A model generated the notes under the pieces. That model was not told where the DNA came from. It saw only the letters and a program-made list of their open reading frames with translations, and made no database searches. DNA of 64,000 bases, from positions 248,001-312,000 of the forward strand of contig JAKBKY010000002.1 in the NCBI GenBank assembly GCA_021832345.1. The letters run 5' to 3'. Both the position numbers and the translations under genes were made by a program. How positions within the stretch are numbered: the stretch's first letter is position 1; each line of letters begins with the position of its first letter. The stretch comes from a bacterium (lineage in GTDB: Bacteria; Vulcanimicrobiota; Vulcanimicrobiia; Vulcanimicrobiales; Vulcanimicrobiaceae). Positions 56,499 to 64,000 of this stretch are shown here, piece after piece.

Positions 56499-56543
56499 GG
56501 GGATGTGAGGAGAAGGACCTGCGTCCGAAGCCGTCGCATCCCC
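56499..56543 (+). other. Structured hairpin between the two tRNA-Lys genes
   Basis: GGGGATG (56499-56505) pairs with CATCCCC (56537-56543). Inside is a second short stem, GGAC-CTGC-GTCC. It may direct processing or be part of a longer transcript; no known RNA family recognised. Confidence 0.4.
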
Positions 56544-56562
56544 AAGTGACCGTCGTGCGCAT

Positions 56563-56637
<75 letters not shown>

Positions 56638-56804
56638 CATTGGGCGTGAGGCAGAAGAGCGCATCGCACACGACCGCAGATGCGTTCTCCGAGGGTTCAA
56701 GACGATACTTTAACGTGCTGTTCATCGTCCTTGCCGTACTCACGGCGCCCGTCCCTAAACATCTCCCGACGCCGTCGGCTCTGAGGTGCCCCTTGCTGCC
56801 GCTC

Positions 56805-56844
56805 AAAAAGCCGGCGTACGCACCATGCGCGCACCGGCTTTTTT
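56805..56844 (+). terminator. Bidirectional intrinsic terminator
   Basis: AAAAAGCCGG (56805-56814) and CCGGCTTTTTT (56834-56844) form a stem with A- and T-tracts on both sides. It ends the tRNA-Lys transcript. Between 56638 and 56804 I see nothing else. Confidence 0.75.
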
Positions 56845-57251
56845 GCGGCCCGATTCACCTACTCCCGCGTAATCCGCGCGAACGGGCGGCGTTTCTCACC
56901 GACGTAGCGGCTGCAGTTGCGGACGGCCTTATTACCGCTGCCGGGACACATCGGAATCCTGCGCTTGAAGGCGATCCCGTCGTGCAACCGTTCATTCGCG
57001 GCGGTCTTCCGTCGATGCTGTTCGGCTGGGCGCTCGGTGACGTGGCGCGATCGGCGCTCACCCGTCGCTGGACGCCCGGGCAGCGTACCCTGGCATTGCG
57101 CTATGAAGCAGGATGGCACATCGTCGGCATCGGGAGCTGGATTAGCCCGATCGCGTATACGTGGAACTCCCCACCCATTCTGATTCAGGCCGCGTTGCAC
57201 GCTCCGGTCACCGAGGGTCTGTGGCTCCAGTGGGACGAGCGGCACCCATGA
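56844..57251 (+). CDS. Hypothetical protein, start unresolved
   Basis: A protein-like frame of about 136 codons ending at 57251 (ERAAFLTDVAAAVADGLITA, later LRYEAGWHIVGIGSWISP). It has no ATG or GTG near its apparent beginning; it may begin with a rare codon, or be a 5'-truncated remnant, since the frame runs back through the terminator. No family recognised. Confidence 0.4.
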   Translation, partial: CGPIHLLPRNPRERAAFLTDVAAAVADGLITAAGTHRNPALEGDPVVQPFIRGGLPSMLFGWALGDVARSALTRRWTPGQRTLALRYEAGWHIVGIGSWISPIAYTWNSPPILIQAALHAPVTEGLWLQWDERHP

Positions 57252-57295
57252 TCCCTTGATCGCGGTGCGTCACATCTCCGGCAAGCGTACTCGCA

Positions 57296-58189
57296 TCAGG
57301 CCGTCGCCGCATTGGCGACCGGCTCTACATCGACGCCCGCCACACCGACTTGAACGATCGATTGATCGAGCGCCACGCGTAACCCCTCGCCCAGCAGGCT
57401 GAAGGCCAACAACGTCAAGACGATCAATATCCCCGGCGTCACGATAAGCCAGGGCGAGTTCTGCACGGCCGGGCTCAAGGCGTCCTGAAGCATGCCGCCC
57501 CACGACGGCGTGGGCACTTGCACCCCGAGTCCGAGAAACGAGAGTCCGGCTGCGATCAGGATGTTATCACCGATCGCAAGCGTCGCCGCCACCACGACCG
57601 GGGCCAAGGCGTTGGGGATGAGGTGACGCAGCAAGATGCGTGTCGGCCCGGCGCCAATCGCACGCGCGGCCTCGATAAAGTCGCGCTCACGTAAGGACAT
57701 CACCTCTGCGCGTACAAGCCGCGCCACGCCCATCCATGAGAGCAACCCGATGATGAGGATCATCATGCCCAGTTCAAACGAGTTGGTCAGCGCCTCGACG
57801 GTGATGATGAGGAAGAAGGATGGGAAGGAGAGCATGGCATCGACGGTGCGCATCATCACGGAATCCAACCAACCGCCCGCAGCACCCGAGATCGCACCAT
57901 AGACGGTGCCGAACGTGATCGCGATGATCATCGCCGTGAAGCCGATAAGTAGCGAGATGCGCGCGCCGTAGAGCGCTCGAGAGAGCTCATCGCGACCGAG
58001 CATATCGGTCCCTAGCGGATGAACAAGTGAGGGCGGCTGTGGATCGCCGAGCAAGGCATGGTTGATCGCAATCGGTGAGACGCGCCAAAGCAGCGGACCA
58101 AACAGGGCGGCAAGGATGATCGCAATGGCTAAGACGAGGCCGGCCACTGCGGATCGCTCGTAGGTAAAGCGTCGAAGAAATCGTCGCAT
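57296..58189 (-). CDS. Peptide ABC transporter permease (DppC/OppC type)
   Basis: A 297-residue permease with an N-terminal segment (ALLGDPQPPSLVHPLGTDML), six helices and the EAA-like EAARAIGAGPTRILLRHLIPN loop that docks an ATPase. It overlaps the upstream permease gene by 4 bp. No ATPase gene follows in the window, so that part must be elsewhere. Confidence 0.92.
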   Translation of the reverse strand: MRRFLRRFTYERSAVAGLVLAIAIILAALFGPLLWRVSPIAINHALLGDPQPPSLVHPLGTDMLGRDELSRALYGARISLLIGFTAMIIAITFGTVYGAISGAAGGWLDSVMMRTVDAMLSFPSFFLIITVEALTNSFELGMMILIIGLLSWMGVARLVRAEVMSLRERDFIEAARAIGAGPTRILLRHLIPNALAPVVVAATLAIGDNILIAAGLSFLGLGVQVPTPSWGGMLQDALSPAVQNSPWLIVTPGILIVLTLLAFSLLGEGLRVALDQSIVQVGVAGVDVEPVANAATA

Positions 58190-59148
58190 CAGTCGTACCG
58201 TATCCGTGGATCGACGGCCGCATATGCGATATCTGCAAGAAGATTGCCGGCAACGACCAACACGGCAGAGATGAGCGTGATACCCATGACCGTGGGGTAA
58301 TCGCGTGCGAAGACTGACGTCACACCCAGGTAGCCCATCCCGGGAAGCGAGAAGACGTACTCAATAAAGTAGGCTCCGCCGATCAGCGAGGGTAGGCTCA
58401 AGCCGAGCAACGTGATCGTCGGCAGCAGCGCATTGCGAAGAGTGTGTTTCACGATGACGGTCCAATTCGTCAATCCCTTGGCGTGCGCGGTGCGCACGAA
58501 TGGCGCTCCGAGAACCTCGATCGTCGCACTGCGCTGGTAACGCATCCACGAGGCAAAGCTCACGGTTGAGAGCGTCACCACCGGAAGCACCAGGTGGTCG
58601 AGGCGATCCAGCAGGTTATGCGATTGTCCAAGCGAGGAGATGCCCGAGAGCGGAAACCAGCGCAAGTGCACCGCAAAGACATCGATCAGCAGGATGCCGA
58701 GCCAAAAGACCGGCATGCCGTAGGCCACGAACGCGAGGGTCGTGACGATCTCATCGAAGGCCCGGCCGCGTTTCACCGCGGCGTAGACGCCGGTAGGGAT
58801 CGCAATCGCTAGCGTGAGCAGCGTGGAGAGGCCGATCAACTCGAGCGTCACCGGAAGTTTGCCGAGGATCTTGGCGATGACCGGACGGCTGTCAACGTAG
58901 GAGTAGCCGAGCGAACCGTGCAGTACGAGGTTCTGGAGCCAGTAGAAGTACTGGACGTACCACGGCCGATTCAACCCCAAGAGCGCGATGAGATGCTCGC
59001 GTTGGATCGGTGTCATGCCGCGCGCCGACTGGCCGAGAATCGCCGCCGGGCCGCCGGGAGAGAGGCCCATCAGCGCATACGAGATGATCGTGATCACCAA
59101 GAGCAGCGGGATCGACCCGAGAATGCGCCGAGCGGCGTAGGCGATCAT
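58189..59148 (-). CDS. Peptide ABC transporter permease (DppB/OppB type)
   Basis: A 319-residue permease. MIAYAARRILGSIPLLLVIT start, GLNRPWYVQYFYWL, and the EAA loop FVRTAHAKGLTNWTVIVKHT. ATG 59148 was chosen by family N-terminus; it overlaps the substrate-binding gene (ATGA). Confidence 0.93.
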   Translation of the reverse strand: MIAYAARRILGSIPLLLVITIISYALMGLSPGGPAAILGQSARGMTPIQREHLIALLGLNRPWYVQYFYWLQNLVLHGSLGYSYVDSRPVIAKILGKLPVTLELIGLSTLLTLAIAIPTGVYAAVKRGRAFDEIVTTLAFVAYGMPVFWLGILLIDVFAVHLRWFPLSGISSLGQSHNLLDRLDHLVLPVVTLSTVSFASWMRYQRSATIEVLGAPFVRTAHAKGLTNWTVIVKHTLRNALLPTITLLGLSLPSLIGGAYFIEYVFSLPGMGYLGVTSVFARDYPTVMGITLISAVLVVAGNLLADIAYAAVDPRIRYD

Positions 59149-60731
59149 CGGTCGAGCCGCCAGTTCCAGACATCGTACCAAAAGTAGAGATCCGGTAGCG
59201 CCGCCTGACGGTCGATATGTAACGCAGGCACGTAGGCCGCGCGAAAGTACGTGTAGTAGCCCCACAGCACGGGGAGCTGTCTGGCCGTAATCGCCTGCAT
59301 CTGGTTGTAGTATGGTCGGCGCTTAGCCGGCGTGATGGTGCGCAGTCCCATCTGGAGATCGTGATCGACCGTAGGATTCGAGTAGGCGGTCTCGTTGTTT
59401 CCGATCGGCACGATCTGCGAGGAGTCGAAGAAGGTGAACTCGTCCGGGTCGGTGACGCCGCCCCAACCGGTAAACGCCAGTTGGTAGTGCAGGTCGCTGG
59501 AATCGGCGATGAAGGTCGCATAGTCGAGTTCTTTGACGTGAATGCGGATGCCGAGCGCGCGCATATCGGATTGAAACTCTTGACAGACATCGATGATCGT
59601 ATGGCTGCCCGTTGACGCTAACAGCGTGTAGTCCAGCCGCACGCCGTCCTTGCTGCGAATGCCGTCGCGCCCAACGCGCCAGCCGTCGGCATCGAGCAGC
59701 GCTCGTGCCTTTGCAGGGTCGTAGGCGTAATGGCGCACGTTGGGGTCGTACCAGTAGTGCAGGGCCACCGGCACGATACCGGTGGCTTCGATCGCATCCT
59801 TATGCAGCAGGCCGCTGATGACCGCCTGCCGGTCCCAACCATACATCATCGCCTGGCGCACGCGCTCGTTGCGCAGTCCCGGTGTGCGCAGATTGACCAT
59901 GATGAACCAGGTGTACAGATCGGGCAGATGCACGAAACGCAGTTGCGGCGCTTGTTTGCGCAGCGTGACGTAGTCGTTGCTTCCCATGCTGTCGTAAAGG
60001 TCGGCCGAACCGTTCTCCATCGCTTGGTCGCGTGCGTTGGGATCGAGGACGACGCGAAACTCCAAGCGTTTGATCTTGACCGGCCCGTGCCACCAATGGG
60101 GATTGGCGACGAAGATCGCCTCCGCATCGTGGTTCCAACGCTCGAGCATATACGGCCCCGTGCCGATCGGATGTTGACCAAAGGGGGAGGTCCGGAGTTG
60201 CGCATCGGGGGTCTTTCCCAAGATGTGGTAGGGGAGGATCGGCGAGTCTAGGGCACCGCTGACGAAGAGCGCATTGGTATGCGAGAGGTCGAACTGCACG
60301 GCATAGGGCCCGAGCGCGCGAACGTTTTTGATGTAGTTGAACTGTCCGGCATAGGGATAGCCGGTCTTGGGATCGAGCATCGCGTGCCAGGTCCAGACGA
60401 CGTCCTTCGAGGTAAACGGCGCGCCGTCCGACCACCTCACCCCGTGCCGAAGCTGGACCGTCCAGTGCAGGCGATCGGGGGTCGATGTCCACGAGGTTGC
60501 AAGCCACGGAATCATCGTGAAGTTGGGGCCGACGTTGGCGAGCGAATCGAGCACGAGTCCGTAGTAGAGAAAACTCGGTTCGTTGTTGGCAAAGAGCGGG
60601 TTCATCGTATTGGCATCGCCCGCCTCGAGCACCACCAGCGTTCCGGGGTCGCGCCGAGCGACCGACGGTATCGCACAAGCGGAGAGCGACACGCATACCA
60701 GGAGCATCGCCGCAATGGCCGTGTGCTTCAC
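59145..60731 (-). CDS. Peptide ABC transporter substrate-binding lipoprotein
   Basis: A 528-residue SBP family 5 protein. Lipobox LSAC at residue ~19 of MKHTAIAAMLLVCVSLSAC; LHWTVQLRHGVRWSDGAPFT and HPIGTGPYMLERW follow. First gene of the three-gene operon; it is distantly related to the lipoprotein at 41769-43403. It starts GTG. Confidence 0.92.
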   Translation of the reverse strand: MKHTAIAAMLLVCVSLSACAIPSVARRDPGTLVVLEAGDANTMNPLFANNEPSFLYYGLVLDSLANVGPNFTMIPWLATSWTSTPDRLHWTVQLRHGVRWSDGAPFTSKDVVWTWHAMLDPKTGYPYAGQFNYIKNVRALGPYAVQFDLSHTNALFVSGALDSPILPYHILGKTPDAQLRTSPFGQHPIGTGPYMLERWNHDAEAIFVANPHWWHGPVKIKRLEFRVVLDPNARDQAMENGSADLYDSMGSNDYVTLRKQAPQLRFVHLPDLYTWFIMVNLRTPGLRNERVRQAMMYGWDRQAVISGLLHKDAIEATGIVPVALHYWYDPNVRHYAYDPAKARALLDADGWRVGRDGIRSKDGVRLDYTLLASTGSHTIIDVCQEFQSDMRALGIRIHVKELDYATFIADSSDLHYQLAFTGWGGVTDPDEFTFFDSSQIVPIGNNETAYSNPTVDHDLQMGLRTITPAKRRPYYNQMQAITARQLPVLWGYYTYFRAAYVPALHIDRQAALPDLYFWYDVWNWRLDR

Positions 60732-60803
60732 CGAATCTCCACGTTCGCCAGATACTCTTCCGGCGACAGGGTCCCTTTCGGAGCGCGCCTCTGCGCAAGC
60801 TTG

Positions 60804-61679
60804 CTAGGGCGATTCAGCCAACAGCTTGCAATACGAGTCATACCGGCTCTGCGCGATCTGGCCGCCGTCCACGGCTCGCCGAACTTCGCAGTCGGGCTCT
60901 TCCAGATGGCGGCAGTCACGAAAGCGACAGCGCCGACTCGCCAGGTCGACAAATGCCCCGGCGAGCTGCGCGCAAGCAAGCGGGCCGAGCCCAAAGTCGG
61001 CGACGCCCGGGCTATCGATGAGAAATCCGTCAGTGCCGCGATAGAGCCGTGCGGTGCTGGTGGTCGCTCGACCCAGACCGCGCCGCGAAAGTTCGCCGAC
61101 GACGGCCTCGCCGCCGAGCGCTCGAAAGATCGAACTCTTCCCCACCCCGGAGGGGCCGACCAAAAGCGCGGCGCGACCGGCCAGCAGCAACCGCAGCGCT
61201 TCGACGTTCTCTCCACGCTTCGGGTTGATGACCAGTACCTGATAGCCGAGTCCACGATAGAGATCGACCAGAACGCGCTCCTGATCGTCGGCGGCGAGAT
61301 CCGGCTTCGTGAAGACGATCACCGGCTCGACTTCATGCAGTGCGGCAAAGGCCACCAACTGATCCAGCGTCAGTGTTCGCACGGGCGGATCCGCAAACGA
61401 ACTCACTACCACCAACGTATCGACGTTGGCAGCCATCGTCTTGCTCCGGCCCTCAGGCGTCCGCCGCTCGATGGAGGATTCGCGCGCCTCGAGACGCTCG
61501 ATGACGACCCCGCCGCCCTGCAACGGACGCACCCAGAGCCGATCGCCCGGGACCGGCATCGACCGCTTCCCCAGGCTGCGTCGCAGCGACGCGAGCACCA
61601 GGCCGCCGACGCCGTCCAGACTCAGCCACGCCGAGTTCTTCCCCACGGCGACGACCAATGCGCGGCAGAGGTCGCTCAC
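60804..61679 (-). CDS. rsgA: Ribosome small subunit GTPase RsgA
   Basis: About 291 residues. Circularly permuted G motifs: G4 FTKPDL precedes G1 LVGPSGVGKSSIFRAL and G3 IDSPGVADFG. A zinc-binding CRFRDCRHLEEPDCEV is at the C-terminus and an OB fold at the N-terminus. It checks 30S maturation. I chose GTG 61679 because it fits the OB fold; the frame reaches 61736. Confidence 0.93.
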   Translation of the reverse strand: MSDLCRALVVAVGKNSAWLSLDGVGGLVLASLRRSLGKRSMPVPGDRLWVRPLQGGGVVIERLEARESSIERRTPEGRSKTMAANVDTLVVVSSFADPPVRTLTLDQLVAFAALHEVEPVIVFTKPDLAADDQERVLVDLYRGLGYQVLVINPKRGENVEALRLLLAGRAALLVGPSGVGKSSIFRALGGEAVVGELSRRGLGRATTSTARLYRGTDGFLIDSPGVADFGLGPLACAQLAGAFVDLASRRCRFRDCRHLEEPDCEVRRAVDGGQIAQSRYDSYCKLLAESP

Positions 61680-61721
61680 GCGCAAGAAAGCTGCGGTCGC
61701 ACGGCAAAGAGGCACAGCATC

Positions 61722-62273
61722 GTGATCGCCAGCCATACGCTACGCCTAGCGGCGCCCCTCGATCCAGGATGTCGCAGTGACTGCGAGGCGTTCGCGCGCG
61801 CAGCGCAAGGGCGCCTGCGCTGGCTCGTCCACGATGATCTTGGGCGCGCATATGCGCTCCTCGAAACGGACGTCGCGCGCACACAATGGGGAGCCGAGGT
61901 GCCGCGCGGCGTCGTGCTATACCCGGGAGCGATCATCGCCCTTGCCATTTATCCTCAGCCGGCAGAAGCCTTGCAGAATCTCCAGACGGCGCTTGGAGGG
62001 CCCGGCCGCCCCAGCGGCATCCTGGAATCTGTGCTGACTGACCGCGCATTACTCCTCGAATGGGATCCCACCGTTACCGGCACACTCCTCATCTGGGCCG
62101 TCGTCGACGCCGAGTTGCGCCGATACGGCAACTGCTCGCGCCGCTGCCGGCTGCTCGCGCCGCTGCCGGAGGGCCTCCTCGCGAAGATCGCCGCCGCCGG
62201 CCTGCAGACGCCTGAGATCGCCTGCGACCGCATTCTGGAATCGTTGATCGAGGCGCATCATGTCGACGTTTGA
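61722..62273 (+). CDS. Hypothetical protein upstream of cdaA
   Basis: A 183-residue protein starting at GTG 61722. It is alpha/beta with a central VVLYPGAIIALAIYPQPAEA and a Cys-rich segment (GNCSRRCRLL). No family recognised. It overlaps cdaA by 14 bp, so it belongs to the c-di-AMP operon. The long frame extending upstream to 60279 is antisense noise. Confidence 0.6.
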   Translation: MIASHTLRLAAPLDPGCRSDCEAFARAAQGRLRWLVHDDLGRAYALLETDVARTQWGAEVPRGVVLYPGAIIALAIYPQPAEALQNLQTALGGPGRPSGILESVLTDRALLLEWDPTVTGTLLIWAVVDAELRRYGNCSRRCRLLAPLPEGLLAKIAAAGLQTPEIACDRILESLIEAHHVDV

Positions 62274-63153
62274 GCATCTGTTGCGCTATGTCGGCATGAC
62301 CGACGCCATCGACGTCATTACGACAAGCGTCCTCATCTACTACGTCCTCTTGCTCATCCGGGGAACGCGAGCCGTTCAGATCCTCATCGGGGTGCTGGTG
62401 CTCGTTGGCCTGCTTGGCCTGGCACATTTGCTGCATCTCTTCTTGCTCGGCTCGATCCTGCAACTCTTGGTCGTCGGTGCGGCCGTGACGCTGCCGATCG
62501 TCTTCCAGCCGGAGCTGCGCCGTGCACTCGAGCAGATCGGCCGCGGAGGCTTCTTTCGCAGTGGAAGCGATGCGAGCATGGAGTCCGGGCGCACCGAGGA
62601 TCGAACGCTCCGGATGCTCACGCAAGCCGTCTATCTGTTGGCACGCCATCGTGTTGGCGCGTTGCTCGTGATCGAACAGCAGAGTGGCCTCAAGGAGTTC
62701 GTCGAGAGCGGGACGACACTCGATGCACACCTTTCAACGGAGTTGCTGTTGGCGCTCTTCATGCCGCGTTCGCCGCTCCACGACGGCGCCGTCATCATCG
62801 CAGACGACCGCGTCGCGGCAGCCGGCTGCTTTCTTCCGCTTGCGGATCAACCGCTTGGAGAGCGTCGCCTGGGAACGCGCCATCGTGCCGCCGTGGGCAT
62901 CAGCGAACAGACCGACGCGGTGGTGGTCGTTGTCTCCGAAGAGACCGGCAACGTCTGCGTGGTACGAGACGGGAAGCTCTCGCGCCCGATCGACGACGAC
63001 ACCCGCTTGCTCCGAGTGCTTCTGGCGTTCACACGACCGCATCGCGGGCGTCGTTCGCTGCGCAACGATATCTTAGCGCCGTTACGCGCTCGACTCACCG
63101 GCCGCGTGCAAGGAGAGATGGGTGGAGATCATCCGCAAAAACTTCAAACTTAA
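62260..63153 (+). CDS. cdaA: Diadenylate cyclase CdaA
   Basis: A 297-residue protein. Three N-terminal helices (~residues 15-90) and a DAC domain with SPLHDGAVIIADD and LGTRHRAAVGISE, the DGA and RHR motifs. It makes c-di-AMP from two ATP. Next to cdaR and glmM as in Firmicutes; overlaps cdaR by 32 bp. Confidence 0.95.
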   Translation: MSTFEHLLRYVGMTDAIDVITTSVLIYYVLLLIRGTRAVQILIGVLVLVGLLGLAHLLHLFLLGSILQLLVVGAAVTLPIVFQPELRRALEQIGRGGFFRSGSDASMESGRTEDRTLRMLTQAVYLLARHRVGALLVIEQQSGLKEFVESGTTLDAHLSTELLLALFMPRSPLHDGAVIIADDRVAAAGCFLPLADQPLGERRLGTRHRAAVGISEQTDAVVVVVSEETGNVCVVRDGKLSRPIDDDTRLLRVLLAFTRPHRGRRSLRNDILAPLRARLTGRVQGEMGGDHPQKLQT

Positions 63154-63787
63154 ACTACTCTCCGTGACGCTCGCCATCATTGGTTGGGCGTACTTCCGCT
63201 TTGGAAGCAATCCGCTGATCTCCGCGCGATTCGATCAACAACTCTCCGTGCCCATTACCACGATCAATCTTCCGACGGGCTACGTCGCTCACTTCACCGA
63301 CAAGGAAGCCGTCGTTACCGTGGAAAGCAGACGGAGCCGACCGCCGATCAAGCCCGACGAGATGAAAGCGGTCCTGGACCTTGCCGGCAAACATAGCGGC
63401 ATCTACAACATCCCGGTAGAGTTGGTGGCTCCAAGTGTGGTCGTACAGAGTTTGAGTCCGGCGTCAGTGACGCTCTCGATCGAACGCATCGAGACGCGGC
63501 TCCTCCCGGTATCGGTGCATTACGCCGGGCAGGCCGGAAAGATCGTCGTCGGTAGCCTGCAGACGACGCCGGCCACCGCCACGATACGCGGCCCCGTGAG
63601 CGCGATTTCACAGGTCGTCACCGTCCGTTTAGACGTTCCGTTACCGAGTCAGCCGCAACGCTACGATGCGATGGTGCGCCCCGTTCCCATCGACGCTGCG
63701 GGACTCGAAGTTCCAGGCTTACAGGTCGCACCAAACCTCGTACGGGTGCAAGTGCATTTTGTTGCCGGCACGGGGAACACGCGCTGA
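63122..63787 (+). CDS. cdaR: YbbR-domain regulator of CdaA
   Basis: A 221-residue protein. One N-terminal helix ([16 protein letters not shown]) then YbbR repeats ([30 protein letters not shown]). In Firmicutes CdaR binds CdaA at the membrane and controls it. GTG start inside cdaA; ends in TGATG over glmM. Confidence 0.88.
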   Translation: MEIIRKNFKLKLLSVTLAIIGWAYFRFGSNPLISARFDQQLSVPITTINLPTGYVAHFTDKEAVVTVESRRSRPPIKPDEMKAVLDLAGKHSGIYNIPVELVAPSVVVQSLSPASVTLSIERIETRLLPVSVHYAGQAGKIVVGSLQTTPATATIRGPVSAISQVVTVRLDVPLPSQPQRYDAMVRPVPIDAAGLEVPGLQVAPNLVRVQVHFVAGTGNTR

Positions 63788-64000
63788 TGGGCATCTTCGG
63801 AACTGACGGCATCCGCGGTGTCGCCAATGCGGATCTGACCCCCGAGCGCGCCTTTGCGATCGGCCGCGCTGCGGCCTCGGTCTTAGCGCAACTGGCAGGG
63901 CGCCGCGATCACCTGGTCCTCGGGCGCGACACGCGCTGTTCCGGAACGATGCTCGAAGCGGCCATGGTGGCGGGCATCACGTCGGTAGGTCTGGATGTCG
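63787..64000 (+). CDS. glmM: Phosphoglucosamine mutase, 5' part
   Basis: The first 71 codons: [14 protein letters not shown], the GlmM N-terminus, then [12 protein letters not shown], leading to the catalytic Ser region. Cut by the window end. It makes glucosamine-1-phosphate for cell-wall synthesis; c-di-AMP synthase is often regulated through GlmM contact. Confidence 0.95.
   Translation, partial: MGIFGTDGIRGVANADLTPERAFAIGRAAASVLAQLAGRRDHLVLGRDTRCSGTMLEAAMVAGITSVGLDV

Noticed and set aside
60279-61721. Upstream part of a 664-codon + strand frame
   Set aside because: It is antisense to the peptide-binding gene and rsgA. Only the part from 61722 has independent support.

Overview
This window is about 64 kb of chromosome from a high-GC, free-living bacterium. 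Nearly all of it is core housekeeping sequence with short intergenic gaps and many 4-bp start/stop overlaps. Informative markers are a class II (B12-dependent) ribonucleotide reductase, a cdaA-cdaR-glmM (c-di-AMP) operon, rapZ-yvcK, a fab-ffh-rpsP-khpA-rimM cluster, a class A RNase P RNA and a small bacterial SRP RNA. My best guess is a deep-branching soil lineage such as Candidatus Eremiobacterota (WPS-2). That is inferred from gene content only and I hold it with low confidence.

Layout. 1-8.1 kb: esterase, transsulfuration pair (cystathionine gamma-lyase and beta-synthase), rapZ-yvcK and small conserved genes. 8.1-12.4 kb: rnpB, then an accessory pocket with two HEPN-type genes and a hicBA toxin-antitoxin pair, ending at tRNA genes. 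12.5-15.1 kb: a four-gene overlapping operon (lytic transglycosylase, two related small proteins, PQQ beta-propeller). 15.1-21.5 kb: yceD-rpmF-fabH-fabD-fabG-acpP-ffh-rpsP-khpA-rimM. 21.5-27.3 kb: a secreted protein gene interrupted in frame by a repeat, a hydrolase, a YihY-type membrane protein, an HxlR regulator and a response-regulator adenylate cyclase. 27.3-29.0 kb: an IS605-type element with tnpA and tnpB. 29.0-37.5 kb: M48 peptidase, intein-containing nrdJ, yqeG-aroE-cation efflux. 37.5-49 kb: an EAL phosphodiesterase, aldolase, vapBC, isocitrate dehydrogenase, a peptide-binding lipoprotein, SRP RNA, M23 peptidase, lepA, rdgB and a GNAT protein. 49-57 kb: tRNAs and two large GGDEF-EAL proteins. 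57-64 kb: peptide ABC transporter genes, rsgA, cdaA-cdaR-glmM (cut by the window end).

The most unusual signal is a set of six interspersed inverted-repeat elements of about 147-169 bp. A1 (13-181) and A2 (22683-22851) are one family, B1 (37529-37691) and B2 (49025-49188) another, and C (21560-21706) and D (38674-38836) are single copies. They have different terminal inverted repeats but a common plan with a central hairpin, and in A, B and C a shared flank reading AGCAACGA. C combines the core of A with the ends of B. A and B are bounded by CTAG, and removing one CTAG from A leaves 165 bp, exactly 55 codons. A2 sits in frame just after a signal peptide and adds 55 residues to a secreted protein, much like Rickettsia palindromic elements. 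Both B copies touch the stop codon of the upstream gene, so the coding sequence is unharmed. The IS605-type element has likewise inserted exactly into the stop codon of the M48 peptidase gene and supplied a replacement stop. I see no transposase for the short elements in this window.

All coordinates, reading frames and motifs were read by eye. Family assignments come from recognising motifs, not from database searches.
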